Source of the DNA: Leekyejoonella antrihumi
Lineage (GTDB): Bacteria > Actinomycetota > Actinomycetes > Actinomycetales > Dermatophilaceae
NCBI RefSeq assembly: GCF_007845645.1
Contig: NZ_VCQV01000006.1
Location: 62,001-126,000, forward strand
DNA length: 64,000 nucleotides
Direction: 5' to 3'
This document shows, piece by piece, positions 28,760 through 40,699 of the stretch (position 1 is its first letter; every line of letters starts with the position of its first letter). Under the pieces are notes generated by a model, which saw only the letters and a list, made by a program, of their open reading frames with translations, was not told the origin of the DNA and did not search any database. The translations under genes were made by a program, and so were the position numbers.

Positions 28760-29133
28760 GGATTTGGTCGCAGGAGACGCGTCCGGCTATTCTTGATCCT
28801 CGTGTGTGGCTCTGCCCTGCCTGCGCAGCGATGAGCGATCAGCGCTTCGATGCGGATGCACCAGACCACCACGCGCCCTCGCCGGGCAGTCGTCGCATCG
28901 CCAGTTTGCCAAAGTAGCCCCGATCCGGGACTCCAGTGGCCGACTGATGCGGCGGAAGTGCGGGGGAGGGCGCCGGATCGACACACCCGACCTCGGGGGT
29001 AACACCCGGGGGTTCCTGCGAAGTAACGAAATGGACTTCGTGGGGTGCTCGAACCGGTCATAACCCAAGGAGCTGGTGCACGGCGGCGACGCCGGAGCCA
29101 GCAGACAAGACTCGACATCAGACGGAGACCAGG
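28760..29133 (+). promoter_or_regulatory. Promoter and leader of the str operon
   Basis: 374 bases without a gene. The best promoter is TTGGTC at 28764-28769 and TATTCT at 28788-28793 with an 18-base spacer, leaving a long leader of over 300 bases before rpsL. The leader includes a C/G-run segment near 28990-29015 (GGGGGTAACACCCGGGGG) that could fold. No open frame with a credible ribosome site is present. Confidence 0.55.
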
Positions 29134-29508
29134 TTGCCTACCATCAACCAGCTCGTCCGAAAGGGTCGGCAGGACAAGACCACCAAGGTCGCCACGCCGG
29201 CACTCAAGGGCAGCCCCCAGCGACGCGGAGTTTGCACCCGCGTCTACACCACGACCCCGAAGAAGCCGAACTCGGCGCTGCGCAAGGTGGCCCGCGTTCG
29301 GCTGACCTCCGGCATCGAGGTCACGGCCTACATCCCCGGCGTGGGTCACAACCTGCAGGAGCACTCGATCGTGCTCGTCCGTGGTGGCCGTGTGCGCGAC
29401 CTGCCGGGTGTGCGCTACAAGATCATCCGCGGCTCTCTCGACACCCAGGGTGTCAAGGGTCGTCAGCAGTCCCGTTCCCGTTACGGCGCGAAGAAGGAGA
29501 AGAAGTAA
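29134..29508 (+). CDS. rpsL: 30S ribosomal protein S12
   Basis: 124 aa starting at TTG with GGAG six bases upstream. [11 protein letters not shown] opens the protein; the decoding-site loop [16 protein letters not shown] contains the lysine whose mutation gives streptomycin resistance in other bacteria (here wild-type Lys), and [11 protein letters not shown] follows. First gene of rpsL-rpsG-fusA-tuf. The stop overlaps the rpsG ATG (TAATG). Confidence 0.98.
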   Translation: MPTINQLVRKGRQDKTTKVATPALKGSPQRRGVCTRVYTTTPKKPNSALRKVARVRLTSGIEVTAYIPGVGHNLQEHSIVLVRGGRVRDLPGVRYKIIRGSLDTQGVKGRQQSRSRYGAKKEKK

Positions 29509-29978
29509 TGCCTCGCAAGGGCCCCGCTCCGAAGCGCCCCCTCGTCGTAGACCCGGTCTACGGTTCTCCGCTGGTCACTCAGCTGGTCAACAAGATCCTG
29601 CTCGATGGCAAGAAGTCCATCGCCGAGCGCATCGTCTACGGCGCCCTGGAGGGCTGCCGTGAGAAGACCGGCACCGACCCGGTCGTCACGTTGAAGCGCG
29701 GACTGGACAACATCAAGCCGTCCCTCGAGGTCAAGAGCCGCCGCGTCGGCGGTGCGACCTACCAGGTGCCGATCGAGGTCAAGCCGGGCCGCGCGACCAC
29801 GCTGTCGCTGCGCTGGCTGGTGGGCTACTCGCGTCAGCGTCGTGAGAAGACGATGACCGAGCGGCTCATGAACGAGATCCTCGACGCGTCCAACGGTCTG
29901 GGTGCCGCGGTCAAACGCCGCGAGGACACCCACAAGATGGCCGAGTCCAACCGGGCCTTCGCTCACTACCGCTGGTGA
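29508..29978 (+). CDS. rpsG: 30S ribosomal protein S7
   Basis: 156 aa. Typical ends [20 protein letters not shown] and [15 protein letters not shown]. Primary assembly protein of the 30S head that binds the 3-prime domain of 16S rRNA, and a known autoregulator of the str operon in enterobacteria. Overlaps rpsL by one base; followed by a 123-base gap before fusA with a strong hairpin. Confidence 0.98.
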   Translation: MPRKGPAPKRPLVVDPVYGSPLVTQLVNKILLDGKKSIAERIVYGALEGCREKTGTDPVVTLKRGLDNIKPSLEVKSRRVGGATYQVPIEVKPGRATTLSLRWLVGYSRQRREKTMTERLMNEILDASNGLGAAVKRREDTHKMAESNRAFAHYRW

Positions 29979-29989
29979 ACCGCCGCCGT

Positions 29990-30020
29990 CCTGGGTGCAA
30001 CGCACAGCGGTGCACCCAGG
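29990..30020. promoter_or_regulatory. Stable hairpin between rpsG and fusA
   Basis: CCTGGGTGCA and TGCACCCAGG form a perfect 10-bp stem with an 11-base loop. No T-run follows, so it is more likely an RNA-processing or attenuation element than a full terminator. fusA starts 80 bases later. Confidence 0.5.
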
Positions 30021-30100
30021 CGGCACATCTCGCGTAATGCGAGGTGGCGCACCAGCCCCAAGCTCACTATTCAGCACACGAACGAGACGAGAGAGACACC

Positions 30101-32203
<2,103 letters not shown>

Positions 32204-32327
32204 CGCGGGTAGACTCCCGTCGGTCCACCCGTTAGTCCCATATATAAGAAATCCGAAAACGCCGACCCGTGCCTTCAAGAGGAAGTCTGCGGCGGTTAGT
32301 AACGACAAGTCCTGAGGAGGACCCCCA

Positions 32328-33530
<1,203 letters not shown>

Positions 33531-33564
33531 TAGTAACTCCCGCTTCCGCAAGGAAGCGCTAGGA

Positions 33565-33596
33565 GGGCCCCGAGTCTGCGGACTCGGGGCCCTTTT
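33565..33596 (+). terminator. Intrinsic terminator of the str operon
   Basis: GGGCCCCGAGTC-TGCG-GACTCGGGGCCC followed by TTTT: a 12-bp perfect stem, 4-base loop and T-run. It lies 34 bases after tuf. Confidence 0.95.
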
Positions 33597-33647
33597 GTGC
33601 GCGAGACTCCCCGACGAGAGTGCGCGGCCATGCGCAAGGATGTCCCG

Positions 33648-34745
33648 GTGATACAAGACAGGTATGCCGCGCCGTTGCCGGTGCGTGGGCGACGGGTTGT
33701 CGTAGTTGGGGCGGGGCCGGCCACGCTGGGACAGGTTTCCGCACTGGTCGACGCGGGTGCAGTGGTGTCGGTGGTCGCCGGGCAGGCGGCCGCCGCGATC
33801 GACGACCTCGCCGACCGCGGCGTGATCACCTGGCATGAGCGCGAGTGGCACCCGGATGACCTTGTCGACACATGGCTGGTCATTGCCGCCGTGGACGACG
33901 ACCGGCTCGTGCATGAGTGCGAGACACGACGGCTGTGGTGCCTGCCCGTGTATCCGGTCGCGACTCCGAGCGGTCAGCCGTCGACGCAGGGCCGCGTGAC
34001 GCTCGTCGGCGGGGGCCCGGGCGATCCCGACCTGCTGACCGTCGGAGGTATGGCGGCGCTCCGGTCGGCCGACGTGGTGGTCGTGGACCGCCTGGCACCG
34101 CTCGCGGTACTGGCGGACCTCCCGAAGGCCCCGACGGTCATTGATGTCTCAAAGATTCCGGGCGGACGGTCAACGTCTCAGGAGCGCATCAATGCGCTGC
34201 TCGTCGAGCACGCCGAACGCGGCGCCCAGGTCGTGCGCCTCAAGGGAGGCGACAGCTTCGTGTTCGGGCGCGGGGGCGAAGAGGTCATCGCCTGCGCGAA
34301 GGCCGGTGTGCCCGTTCGGGTCATCCCCGGAGTCACCTCCGCGGTGGCGGCCCCGGAACTGGCCGGCATACCGGTGACGCACCGGGGCCTGAGCCAGGGC
34401 TTCACCGTCGTGTCGGGGCACCTGCCGCCCGGGCACCCGGACTCGACCATCGACTACGGCGCGCTGGCGCGCGGCGGCACGACCCTGGTGCTGCTGATGG
34501 CCGTCGCCAACCTGCAGGCGATCTCTGTGGCGCTGATCGACGGTGGCCTGTCGCCGGCGACGCCTTGCGCGGTGGTGGCCGACGCGGCGATGGCGTCGCA
34601 GCGCAGCATACGGTCGACACTCGATCAGGTTGCCGCGGACGCGAGTGCGGCGGCAGTGGTTGCGCCGGCGGTCACGGTCATCGGAGACGTGGCTGCTCTC
34701 ATCTCCGACGCGGGGGCGGGGGCCGCCGACGTCCTGGCCCGGTAA
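33648..34745 (+). CDS. Siroheme synthase-like: precorrin-2 dehydrogenase domain fused to uroporphyrinogen-III C-methyltransferase
   Basis: 365 aa. An N-terminal NAD-binding domain (RRVVVVGAGPATLGQVSALV, residues 10-110) precedes a SUMT domain with VTLVGGGPGDPDLLTVGG, LKGGDSFVFGRGGEE and the VIPGVTSAVAAPELAGIPVTHRG block. It converts uroporphyrinogen III to precorrin-2 and oxidises it, feeding siroheme and cobalamin. I choose the GTG at 33648 (AAGGA seven bases upstream); the frame extends to 33597, immediately after the terminator T-run. Convergent with cobQ, another tetrapyrrole gene, 15 bases away. Confidence 0.88.
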   Translation: MIQDRYAAPLPVRGRRVVVVGAGPATLGQVSALVDAGAVVSVVAGQAAAAIDDLADRGVITWHEREWHPDDLVDTWLVIAAVDDDRLVHECETRRLWCLPVYPVATPSGQPSTQGRVTLVGGGPGDPDLLTVGGMAALRSADVVVVDRLAPLAVLADLPKAPTVIDVSKIPGGRSTSQERINALLVEHAERGAQVVRLKGGDSFVFGRGGEEVIACAKAGVPVRVIPGVTSAVAAPELAGIPVTHRGLSQGFTVVSGHLPPGHPDSTIDYGALARGGTTLVLLMAVANLQAISVALIDGGLSPATPCAVVADAAMASQRSIRSTLDQVAADASAAAVVAPAVTVIGDVAALISDAGAGAADVLAR

Positions 34746-34760
34746 GCCACCCGCGTCGAG

Positions 34761-36260
34761 TCAGCGGGGTCCGGAGGGGATGAAGGGGGCACCGGCCGGC
34801 ACGCCGTGCCTGACCAGGTCGACCAGGGCGTCCACGTCTACGTGCTGCTCCAGCAGGTCGGCCAGTCGGTCGATCCGCGTCAGTCTCGCGGCCGCGAACG
34901 ACAGCTGGGGGTCGGGCCGGAAGCTGCGGCGGCCGACCTGCCCCGCCACCTCGGTGAGGAACGCCCGGCGGAAGCCGTCGCTCTCCAGCACGCCGTGCCA
35001 CATCGTCCCGTAGACCGTGTGGTTGCGTGCCCCGTCGAGGAACGGCTCCGCGTGAGCGCCGCGCCGGATCCGGCCGTGGTGGATGAGATAGCCGGTGGCC
35101 TCCGTGCCCAGCTCGACGCCCTCGACGAGCCGAAGTGTCTTCTGGGCCTCGAACGTCGTGCTGACGTCGAGCAGTCCGAGACCGGTGACCCCCGCCCTCG
35201 ATTCACCCTCCACTCCGTCGGCGTCGCTGATGGCGCTGCCAAGCATCTGGCATCCCCCGCAGATGCCGAGGACCGGCCGGCCGGCGCGCGCATGTGCCCG
35301 GATGGCACGGTCCAGACCGCGGGAGCGCAGCCAGCCCAGGTCCTTCACCGTGGCGCGAGTGCCGGGAATCACGATCAGGTCGACGTCCACCAGCCCGGCC
35401 GGACCGCGCACGAAGGAGACGTCGACGTCCGGCTCGAGCGTGAGCGCGTCGATGTCGGTGAAGTTGCTGATTCGGGGCAGCAGCATCACCGCCACGCGTA
35501 ACGCGCCCGAGTGGTCTTCGGGTCGTCTCGGGCGCGAGTCGAGCGCAAGGGCATCCTCCGAGTCCAGCCACATCCCGTCGGCCCAGGGGACCACGCCGTA
35601 GGTCGGCCGGCCGGTGAGCGCCCGCAGCCGATCCAGCCCGGGTGTGAGCAGGGTCGGGTCACCCCGAAAGCGGTTGATCAAGAATCCTGTGACCAGCCGC
35701 TGGTCCGCCTCGTCCAGCACCGCCAGCGAGCCGTAGAGCGAGGCGAACACGCCGCCCCGGTCGATGTCGCCCACGACGATGGTCGGGATCGAGCCGTGTT
35801 GGGCAAGGCCGAGGTTCACGTAGTCCCAGGGCCTCAGGTTGATCTCGGCGATGCCGCCGGCTCCTTCGCAGATCACCGCGTCGAAGCGTGTGCTCAGGTC
35901 GTCGAACGCGGCAAACGCAGCATCGCGCAGGTGCGCCCGGCCGCCGGCATACTCCTGTGCCTCCAGGCGTCCGGCCGCCTCGCCCATGACGACGACCTGA
36001 CTGCGCAGGTCGCTGCTGGGCTTGAGCAGCACGGGGTTCATGGCCGGCTCCGGCGTCGCGCCGGCGGCCACCGCCTGGATCCACTGAGCCCGGCCGATCT
36101 CCGCGCCGGCCCGCGTGACCATGGAGTTGTTCGACATGTTCTGGGCCTTGAACGGCGCCACCCGCATCCCGCGTCGCGCCAGCGCGCGGCAGATCGCGGT
36201 GGTGATGACGGTCTTTCCGGCATCGGAGGTCGTCCCGGCGACCAGCAGGCTGTGCGACAC
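34761..36260 (-). CDS. cobQ: Cobyric acid synthase
   Basis: 499-aa glutamine-dependent amidotransferase of cobalamin synthesis. N-terminal P-loop-like ATPase: LLVAGTTSDAGKTVITTAIC and FKAQNMSNNS; C-terminal class I amidotransferase with nucleophile Cys in PVLGICGGCQMLG and catalytic His in IHHGRIRR. It amidates four side chains of adenosyl-cobyrinic diamide. GTG start at 36260 gives the family N-terminus; further upstream the frame runs into the repeat array and is not coding. No other cob genes are adjacent. Confidence 0.94.
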   Translation of the reverse strand: MSHSLLVAGTTSDAGKTVITTAICRALARRGMRVAPFKAQNMSNNSMVTRAGAEIGRAQWIQAVAAGATPEPAMNPVLLKPSSDLRSQVVVMGEAAGRLEAQEYAGGRAHLRDAAFAAFDDLSTRFDAVICEGAGGIAEINLRPWDYVNLGLAQHGSIPTIVVGDIDRGGVFASLYGSLAVLDEADQRLVTGFLINRFRGDPTLLTPGLDRLRALTGRPTYGVVPWADGMWLDSEDALALDSRPRRPEDHSGALRVAVMLLPRISNFTDIDALTLEPDVDVSFVRGPAGLVDVDLIVIPGTRATVKDLGWLRSRGLDRAIRAHARAGRPVLGICGGCQMLGSAISDADGVEGESRAGVTGLGLLDVSTTFEAQKTLRLVEGVELGTEATGYLIHHGRIRRGAHAEPFLDGARNHTVYGTMWHGVLESDGFRRAFLTEVAGQVGRRSFRPDPQLSFAAARLTRIDRLADLLEQHVDVDALVDLVRHGVPAGAPFIPSGPR

Positions 36261-36310
36261 GTGATGAGGGTATCCGGCAACGTTCCCGCTCACCCCTCCG
36301 TCACGCGTGG

Positions 36311-36480
36311 GATGCAGTGGATGCGTTGGCCATAGCGCGCGGAACCACCGCATCCTGAAACGGCCGCGCCGGTGCTGCAGTGGATGCGTTGGCCATAGCG
36401 CGCGGAACCACTGCATCCTGAACGGCCGCGCCGGTGCTGCAGTGGATACGTTGGCTATAGCGCGCGGAACCACTGCATGG
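36311..36480. repeat. Three tandem copies of a 62-63-bp element with palindromic ends
   Basis: Copies begin at about 36314, 36377 and 36439. Each opens with GCAGTGG and carries CCACTGC (first copy CCACCGC) 30 bases later, with TTGGCCATAGCGCGCGGAAC between; copies 1 and 2 are joined by ACGGCCGCGCCGGTGC. The outermost pairs could fold into a 38-base hairpin per copy. The array fills the gap between cobQ and the divergent regulator, just upstream of the regulator's likely promoter. Confidence 0.85.
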
Positions 36481-36494
36481 CGTGGTGCCGCGAG

Positions 36495-36518
36495 TTATAC
36501 AAGAGGCATTGTGTATAG
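36495..36518. promoter_or_regulatory. Candidate operator of the ArsR-like regulator
   Basis: TTATACAA-GAGGCA-TTGTGTATAG is an imperfect AT-rich inverted repeat 27 bases before the regulator's ATG, standing out from the GC-rich surroundings. Probably the promoter/operator of the regulator-MFS pair. Confidence 0.5.
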
Positions 36519-36544
36519 CTGGGAGCGCGCCTAGCGTCGTCGTC

Positions 36545-37195
36545 ATGCCACGCAGACCTGCCGACGAACGGCACGCCGACTCGCGGCCGACCACCGCTGC
36601 TGACGAGACCACGGCGCTGATCGATGACCTGGTCGCGCTGCACCATCCGACCCGGCGGATGCTCTATGACGCGCTGCTGGTCCACGGGCCGATGCCGGTA
36701 GGCCAGATCGCCGAGCTGACCGGGCTGGCCGTCGGAAGCGTCAGTCATCACCTGAAGCCCTTGCATCGCACCGGCTTCATCGAGCCCGCACCCGATCTCG
36801 CACGAGACACCCGGGAGTCCTGGTGGCGCCACGTGCCGCGCCGGTTGTCCTGGAGCAGCGACGACTACGAGCCGGGCACGGCAGCACACCAGGTGACCGA
36901 GACCGCGGAGCAGCTCAACACGTCCTACAACCACCGAGCCCGGCGCCAATGGCAGGCGGACCGACAGCACCTGCCGCAACCCTGGCGCACGTTGGGTCTC
37001 GCCAGTGACTCGCTGGTCATGGCGACGCCGGAGCAGTTTCGCGGGCTGGGTGCTCGTCTGGAGGACCTGTTGAAGACCTGGCGGCAGGAGTGCCTCGAGG
37101 ATGAGAAGGCGCACCCGGACGCCGACCGCAGGCCGGTGAGATTCGTCGGCACTGCCTTCCCGAGCGGACCAGTTCGCCCAGGACCCCGGTCGTGA
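36545..37195 (+). CDS. ArsR-like winged-helix transcriptional regulator
   Basis: 216 aa. The DNA-binding domain is HHPTRRMLYDALLVHGPMPV then GQIAELTGLAVGSVSHHLKP at about residues 35-85, similar to HTH_20/ArsR-type domains in actinobacteria; the C-terminal half is a helical effector domain of unknown ligand with no metal-binding cysteines. It overlaps the MFS gene by four bases (GTGA), the classic regulator-plus-transporter arrangement, and likely represses its own operon. Confidence 0.85.
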   Translation: MPRRPADERHADSRPTTAADETTALIDDLVALHHPTRRMLYDALLVHGPMPVGQIAELTGLAVGSVSHHLKPLHRTGFIEPAPDLARDTRESWWRHVPRRLSWSSDDYEPGTAAHQVTETAEQLNTSYNHRARRQWQADRQHLPQPWRTLGLASDSLVMATPEQFRGLGARLEDLLKTWRQECLEDEKAHPDADRRPVRFVGTAFPSGPVRPGPRS

Positions 37196-38445
37196 ACGCC
37201 GCTGCCTCCACCGATCTCGCGGAACCGGTGCTCATCGATCGGGACCCGCCGCCGATCTCCCGCGACCGGATGATTCTCGCCTGGCTCGGGGTCGTGACGG
37301 TGTCGTATGCCGGGGACGCGGCCTGGCTGGTAGCCCTCGCCTGGACGGCGGTGCGGCACCTGGACCCCACCATCGCCGGGCTCGTGGTGGCGATCGGCAC
37401 AGCGCCTCAGGCGTTGCTGATGCTGGTCGGCGGGGTCGTCGCGGATCGGTTCGACCCCCGCCGGGTGCTGGCTCTCGGCGCAGTGGGGCAGGGGCTGACG
37501 CTGGTCGTGGGCGCGACGCTCTGGCCGGCCCGGACGCAAAGTGCCGGGGTGCTCTTCGGCATCGCGCTGGCCTTTGGCGTCGCGGCCGGTCTGACCCTGC
37601 CATCGCTGAACACGCTGCGGCGGCAGATTGTGCGCGCGGAGGACCTGACGACCTTGAGCGGCTGGACCCAGGTCGCCGGCCGACTGGCTCGGCTGCTCGG
37701 CGCACCGGTCGGAGCCTTCCTGGTGGCTCGCGCCGGTCTGGCCGTGGTGATGCTGGTTGACGCCGCGACGTTCGCGGCTGTCGCCCTGGTGATGTGGCGA
37801 GTGGTGCGGCCGAGATATCGGCTGCCCAAGGGCGTGGGGCAACCGCACTGGTTTGCCAGCCTGCGCGACGGACTGCACTACCTGGCCACAACGCCCGTCG
37901 CGCGGACCTTCGTGATCGGGCTGTCCAGCCTGAATGTCTTCGTCAGCCCGGTCATCGGCATCGGTGTGGCCCTGAGCGTCAACGGCTCGCACTGGTCGTC
38001 GACCTGGCTGGGCTGGGCGGAGGCCGCTTTCGCCGCAGGTGCGATCGGCGGCTCGATGCTCGGCATCCGGTGGCGGCCGCCCCGGATGGCCGCCGCAGGT
38101 TTTCGAGCGCTGATCGTGCAGGGCGCCGCAATCGCCCTGGTCGGAGTGAGCAGCCGAGGCACCCTGCTGGGCGCCATGCTGCTGCTCGGCCTGACGGCAG
38201 GGCTGGCCAGCGTGTGGCTGTCGTCGACCTTCCTGCTGGCGATCGCGCCCAGCCATCTCGGGCGGGTCTCGTCCGTCAACAACCTCGGGGACCTGATGCT
38301 GCTGCCGCTGGTCACACCGGCTTTCGCGGCCTGCGCGCAGCTGGCCTCGGTGCTCGCGGCCACCGTCACCTGCGGCGCCGCGATGGCCCTGCTCTGCGCC
38401 GTGTTCGCGATGCGACCTGAGATCAGGTCGTTGCGGCAACCCTGA
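37192..38445 (+). CDS. Major facilitator superfamily transporter
   Basis: 417 aa with about 12 hydrophobic segments. Motif A is visible as GGVVADRFDPRRVLALG. Resembles the MFS_3/enterobactin-exporter-like group that pairs with ArsR-type regulators. GTG start overlapping the regulator's stop. Export of a drug-like or siderophore-like compound is plausible; substrate unknown. Confidence 0.87.
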   Translation: MNAAASTDLAEPVLIDRDPPPISRDRMILAWLGVVTVSYAGDAAWLVALAWTAVRHLDPTIAGLVVAIGTAPQALLMLVGGVVADRFDPRRVLALGAVGQGLTLVVGATLWPARTQSAGVLFGIALAFGVAAGLTLPSLNTLRRQIVRAEDLTTLSGWTQVAGRLARLLGAPVGAFLVARAGLAVVMLVDAATFAAVALVMWRVVRPRYRLPKGVGQPHWFASLRDGLHYLATTPVARTFVIGLSSLNVFVSPVIGIGVALSVNGSHWSSTWLGWAEAAFAAGAIGGSMLGIRWRPPRMAAAGFRALIVQGAAIALVGVSSRGTLLGAMLLLGLTAGLASVWLSSTFLLAIAPSHLGRVSSVNNLGDLMLLPLVTPAFAACAQLASVLAATVTCGAAMALLCAVFAMRPEIRSLRQP

Positions 38446-38497
38446 AACAATGAGGCCGCGGGACCCCGCGCACTCAGTCCAGAGTTGAGAGGCCAAT

Positions 38498-39781
38498 GTG
38501 TCATCGTCCGAGCTGTCCGCCCTGTCTCCTGCCGATCTGACCACCTTCGTGGCGACCCAGCGCACCGCCTACGACGCGCTGAAGGCCAAGGAGCTGAAGC
38601 TGGATCTCACTCGCGGCAAGCCGTCGGCTGCGCAGCTGGACCTGTCGGAAGAGCTGCTGTCGCTGCCCAACGGTCACACGTCCGCCGCCGGCACCGACGT
38701 GCGCAACTACGGCGGCCTGGAAGGTCTGCCGGAGCTGCGCGAGATCTTCGCGGAGCTGCTGGGCGTCGAGCCGTCGCAGATCATCGCCGGCGGCAACGCC
38801 AGCCTGACGCTGATGTCCAACACGCTGATCAACGCTCTGCTGCACGGCGCCGTGGACTCCGAACGTCCCTGGTCGCAGGAGGAGACGATCAAGTTCGTCT
38901 GCCCGGTTCCTGGCTACGACCGCCACTTCGCCCTGCTGGAGTCACTCGGCATCGAGATGGTGACCGTGCCGATGACCGACGACGGTCCGGACCCGGTGGC
39001 CACGGCCGCCCTGGTCAAGGACGACCCGAGCATCAAGGGCATGTGGATCGTGCCGACGTATGCCAACCCGGCCGGCTCGGTGTGCACCCAGGAGGTGGCC
39101 GCCGCGCTGACCTCGATGCCCACGGCCGCACCGGACTTCAAGATCTTCTGGGACAACGCCTACGCGCTGCACCACCTGACCGCCGCCGAGACCAAGAGCG
39201 CCGACGTGCTGTCCCTTGCCACCGCGGCCGGCAACCCGCACCGACCGGTGATCTTCGCCTCGACCTCGAAGATCACCTTCGCCGGGTCCGGGGTCGCCTT
39301 CCTCGCCGGCTCCGTCGACACCATCGCGTGGTACCTCAAGCACCTCTCGAAGTCCTCCATCGGCCCGGACAAGGTCAACCATCTGCGGCACGTGCAGTTC
39401 TTCAAGGACGCGGCCGGTGTGCGCGCTCACATGGACAAGCACCGCGCCATCATCGCCCCGAAGTTTGCCGAGGTGCAGCGGGCGCTGACGGACGGCCTCG
39501 AAGGGCGCGGGATCGCGGAGTGGACCAAGCCCGCGGGCGGGTACTTCGTCAGTCTCGATGTGCTTGACGGCACGGCATCCCGGGTGGTCGAGCTCGCCAA
39601 GGGGGTCGGCGTTGCGCTCACTCCTGCCGGTGCGTCCTTCCCGCACGGCGATGACCCGCGTGATCGCAACATCCGTCTCGCCCCGACGATGCCCCCATTG
39701 AGCGAGGTTGCCGCAGCGATGGAGGTCGTGGTCACCTGCGTGCTGCTGGCCGCGGGGGAGAAGCTCACCAGCGGCCTGTGA
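38498..39781 (+). CDS. Aspartate aminotransferase, AspT (MocR-like) type
   Basis: 427-aa PLP-dependent class I aminotransferase of the subgroup found in actinobacteria (PF12897-type). Features: LDLTRGKPSAAQLDLSEE at the front, Asp-anchored pocket in FKIFWDNAYALHHL, and the Schiff-base lysine in ASTSKITFAGSGVAFL. Unlike MocR regulators it has no DNA-binding domain. GTG start with GAGAGG upstream. It makes aspartate from oxaloacetate, plausibly linked with the PEP-forming genes downstream. Confidence 0.88.
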   Translation: MSSSELSALSPADLTTFVATQRTAYDALKAKELKLDLTRGKPSAAQLDLSEELLSLPNGHTSAAGTDVRNYGGLEGLPELREIFAELLGVEPSQIIAGGNASLTLMSNTLINALLHGAVDSERPWSQEETIKFVCPVPGYDRHFALLESLGIEMVTVPMTDDGPDPVATAALVKDDPSIKGMWIVPTYANPAGSVCTQEVAAALTSMPTAAPDFKIFWDNAYALHHLTAAETKSADVLSLATAAGNPHRPVIFASTSKITFAGSGVAFLAGSVDTIAWYLKHLSKSSIGPDKVNHLRHVQFFKDAAGVRAHMDKHRAIIAPKFAEVQRALTDGLEGRGIAEWTKPAGGYFVSLDVLDGTASRVVELAKGVGVALTPAGASFPHGDDPRDRNIRLAPTMPPLSEVAAAMEVVVTCVLLAAGEKLTSGL

Positions 39782-39838
39782 GCCGGCCCACATAGGACGT
39801 GGTCGACCATCGGGTCACAGATGTGGGAATCTGACCCC

Positions 39839-40672
39839 ATGACCCTGTCCAGCACGCCCGAGGCGACTCCGGTCTTCTTCCTGGCCGGAGGCACCGGTAT
39901 CTCCGCGGAGACACTGGGCAACACCATCCTCCAGCAGTTTCCCAGCGTGCACTTCGTGCGTCAGAAGATCCCCTTCGTGACAACCGTGGAGCAGGCGCGC
40001 AAGGTGGTCGCCACGTTGGACGCGGCCAAGACGGAGACCGTGACGCCCCTGGTCTTCTCCACCGTCGCCGTGGAGGATGTGCGCGCCGAGCTGGCCACGA
40101 CCGAGTGCGCCATGATCGACCTCTTCGGTTCTCACCTGTCCACGGTGGAACGCATCCTGCACGTGAACGCCGTCCGGCTCTCCGGCAGCGCCCACGGGGT
40201 GGGCGACCCCGGCGAGTACGACGCCCGGATGAAGGCCATCGAGTTCGCGATGGAGCACGACGACGGTCAGAGTATGCGGGCGATCCACCGCGCGGATCTG
40301 ATCCTCACCGCGCCGTCGCGATGCGGCAAGACGCCGACCACGATGTATCTCGCGTTACAGCACGGGCTCCTGGTGGCCAACTACCCACTGGTCGAGGAGG
40401 ACTTCGACACCACTCAGCTCCCGGCGCCGATTCGCGACCTGAGCGACAGGTGCTTCGGCATCCTGTCCACGCCTGCCAGACTGAGCCAGGTGCGCAACGA
40501 ACGCCGACCCGGCACGCGATATGCGTCCCTCGCGCAGTGCCAGTACGAGCTGCGGCGCGCCGAGGCACTCTTCCATGCGCACCGCATACCGTCCATCAAC
40601 TCTGCCGCGATGTCGGTCGAGGAGATGGCCGCCGTCATCATTGAGACTCGAAAGCTGAAAACAGCTCACTGA
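39839..40672 (+). CDS. PEP synthase regulatory protein (kinase/pyrophosphorylase, DUF299)
   Basis: 277 aa, family of bifunctional serine/threonine kinase-pyrophosphorylases that switch PEP synthase or PPDK off and on by phosphorylating a threonine near its catalytic His. The P-loop-like motif reads APSRCGKTPTTMYLALQHG and the C-terminal block is INSAAMSVEEMAAVII. ATG at 39839; an ATG six codons earlier is possible. The stop is 27 bases before ppsA, so target and regulator share a transcript. Confidence 0.9.
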   Translation: MTLSSTPEATPVFFLAGGTGISAETLGNTILQQFPSVHFVRQKIPFVTTVEQARKVVATLDAAKTETVTPLVFSTVAVEDVRAELATTECAMIDLFGSHLSTVERILHVNAVRLSGSAHGVGDPGEYDARMKAIEFAMEHDDGQSMRAIHRADLILTAPSRCGKTPTTMYLALQHGLLVANYPLVEEDFDTTQLPAPIRDLSDRCFGILSTPARLSQVRNERRPGTRYASLAQCQYELRRAEALFHAHRIPSINSAAMSVEEMAAVIIETRKLKTAH

Positions 40673-40699
40673 GCACGAAGATCCTTGAAAGGACCTGCA

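Noticed and set aside
33597-33647. Longer N-terminus of the siroheme synthase-like gene
   Set aside because: The GTG at 33597 directly follows the tuf terminator T-run, leaving no room for a ribosome site; GTG 33648 has one.
36261-36544. Cobalamin riboswitch upstream of cobQ
   Set aside because: I looked for a B12-box (GCCACTG-like) and the conserved core; CCACTGC occurs but only as an arm of the tandem repeat, with no wider match.
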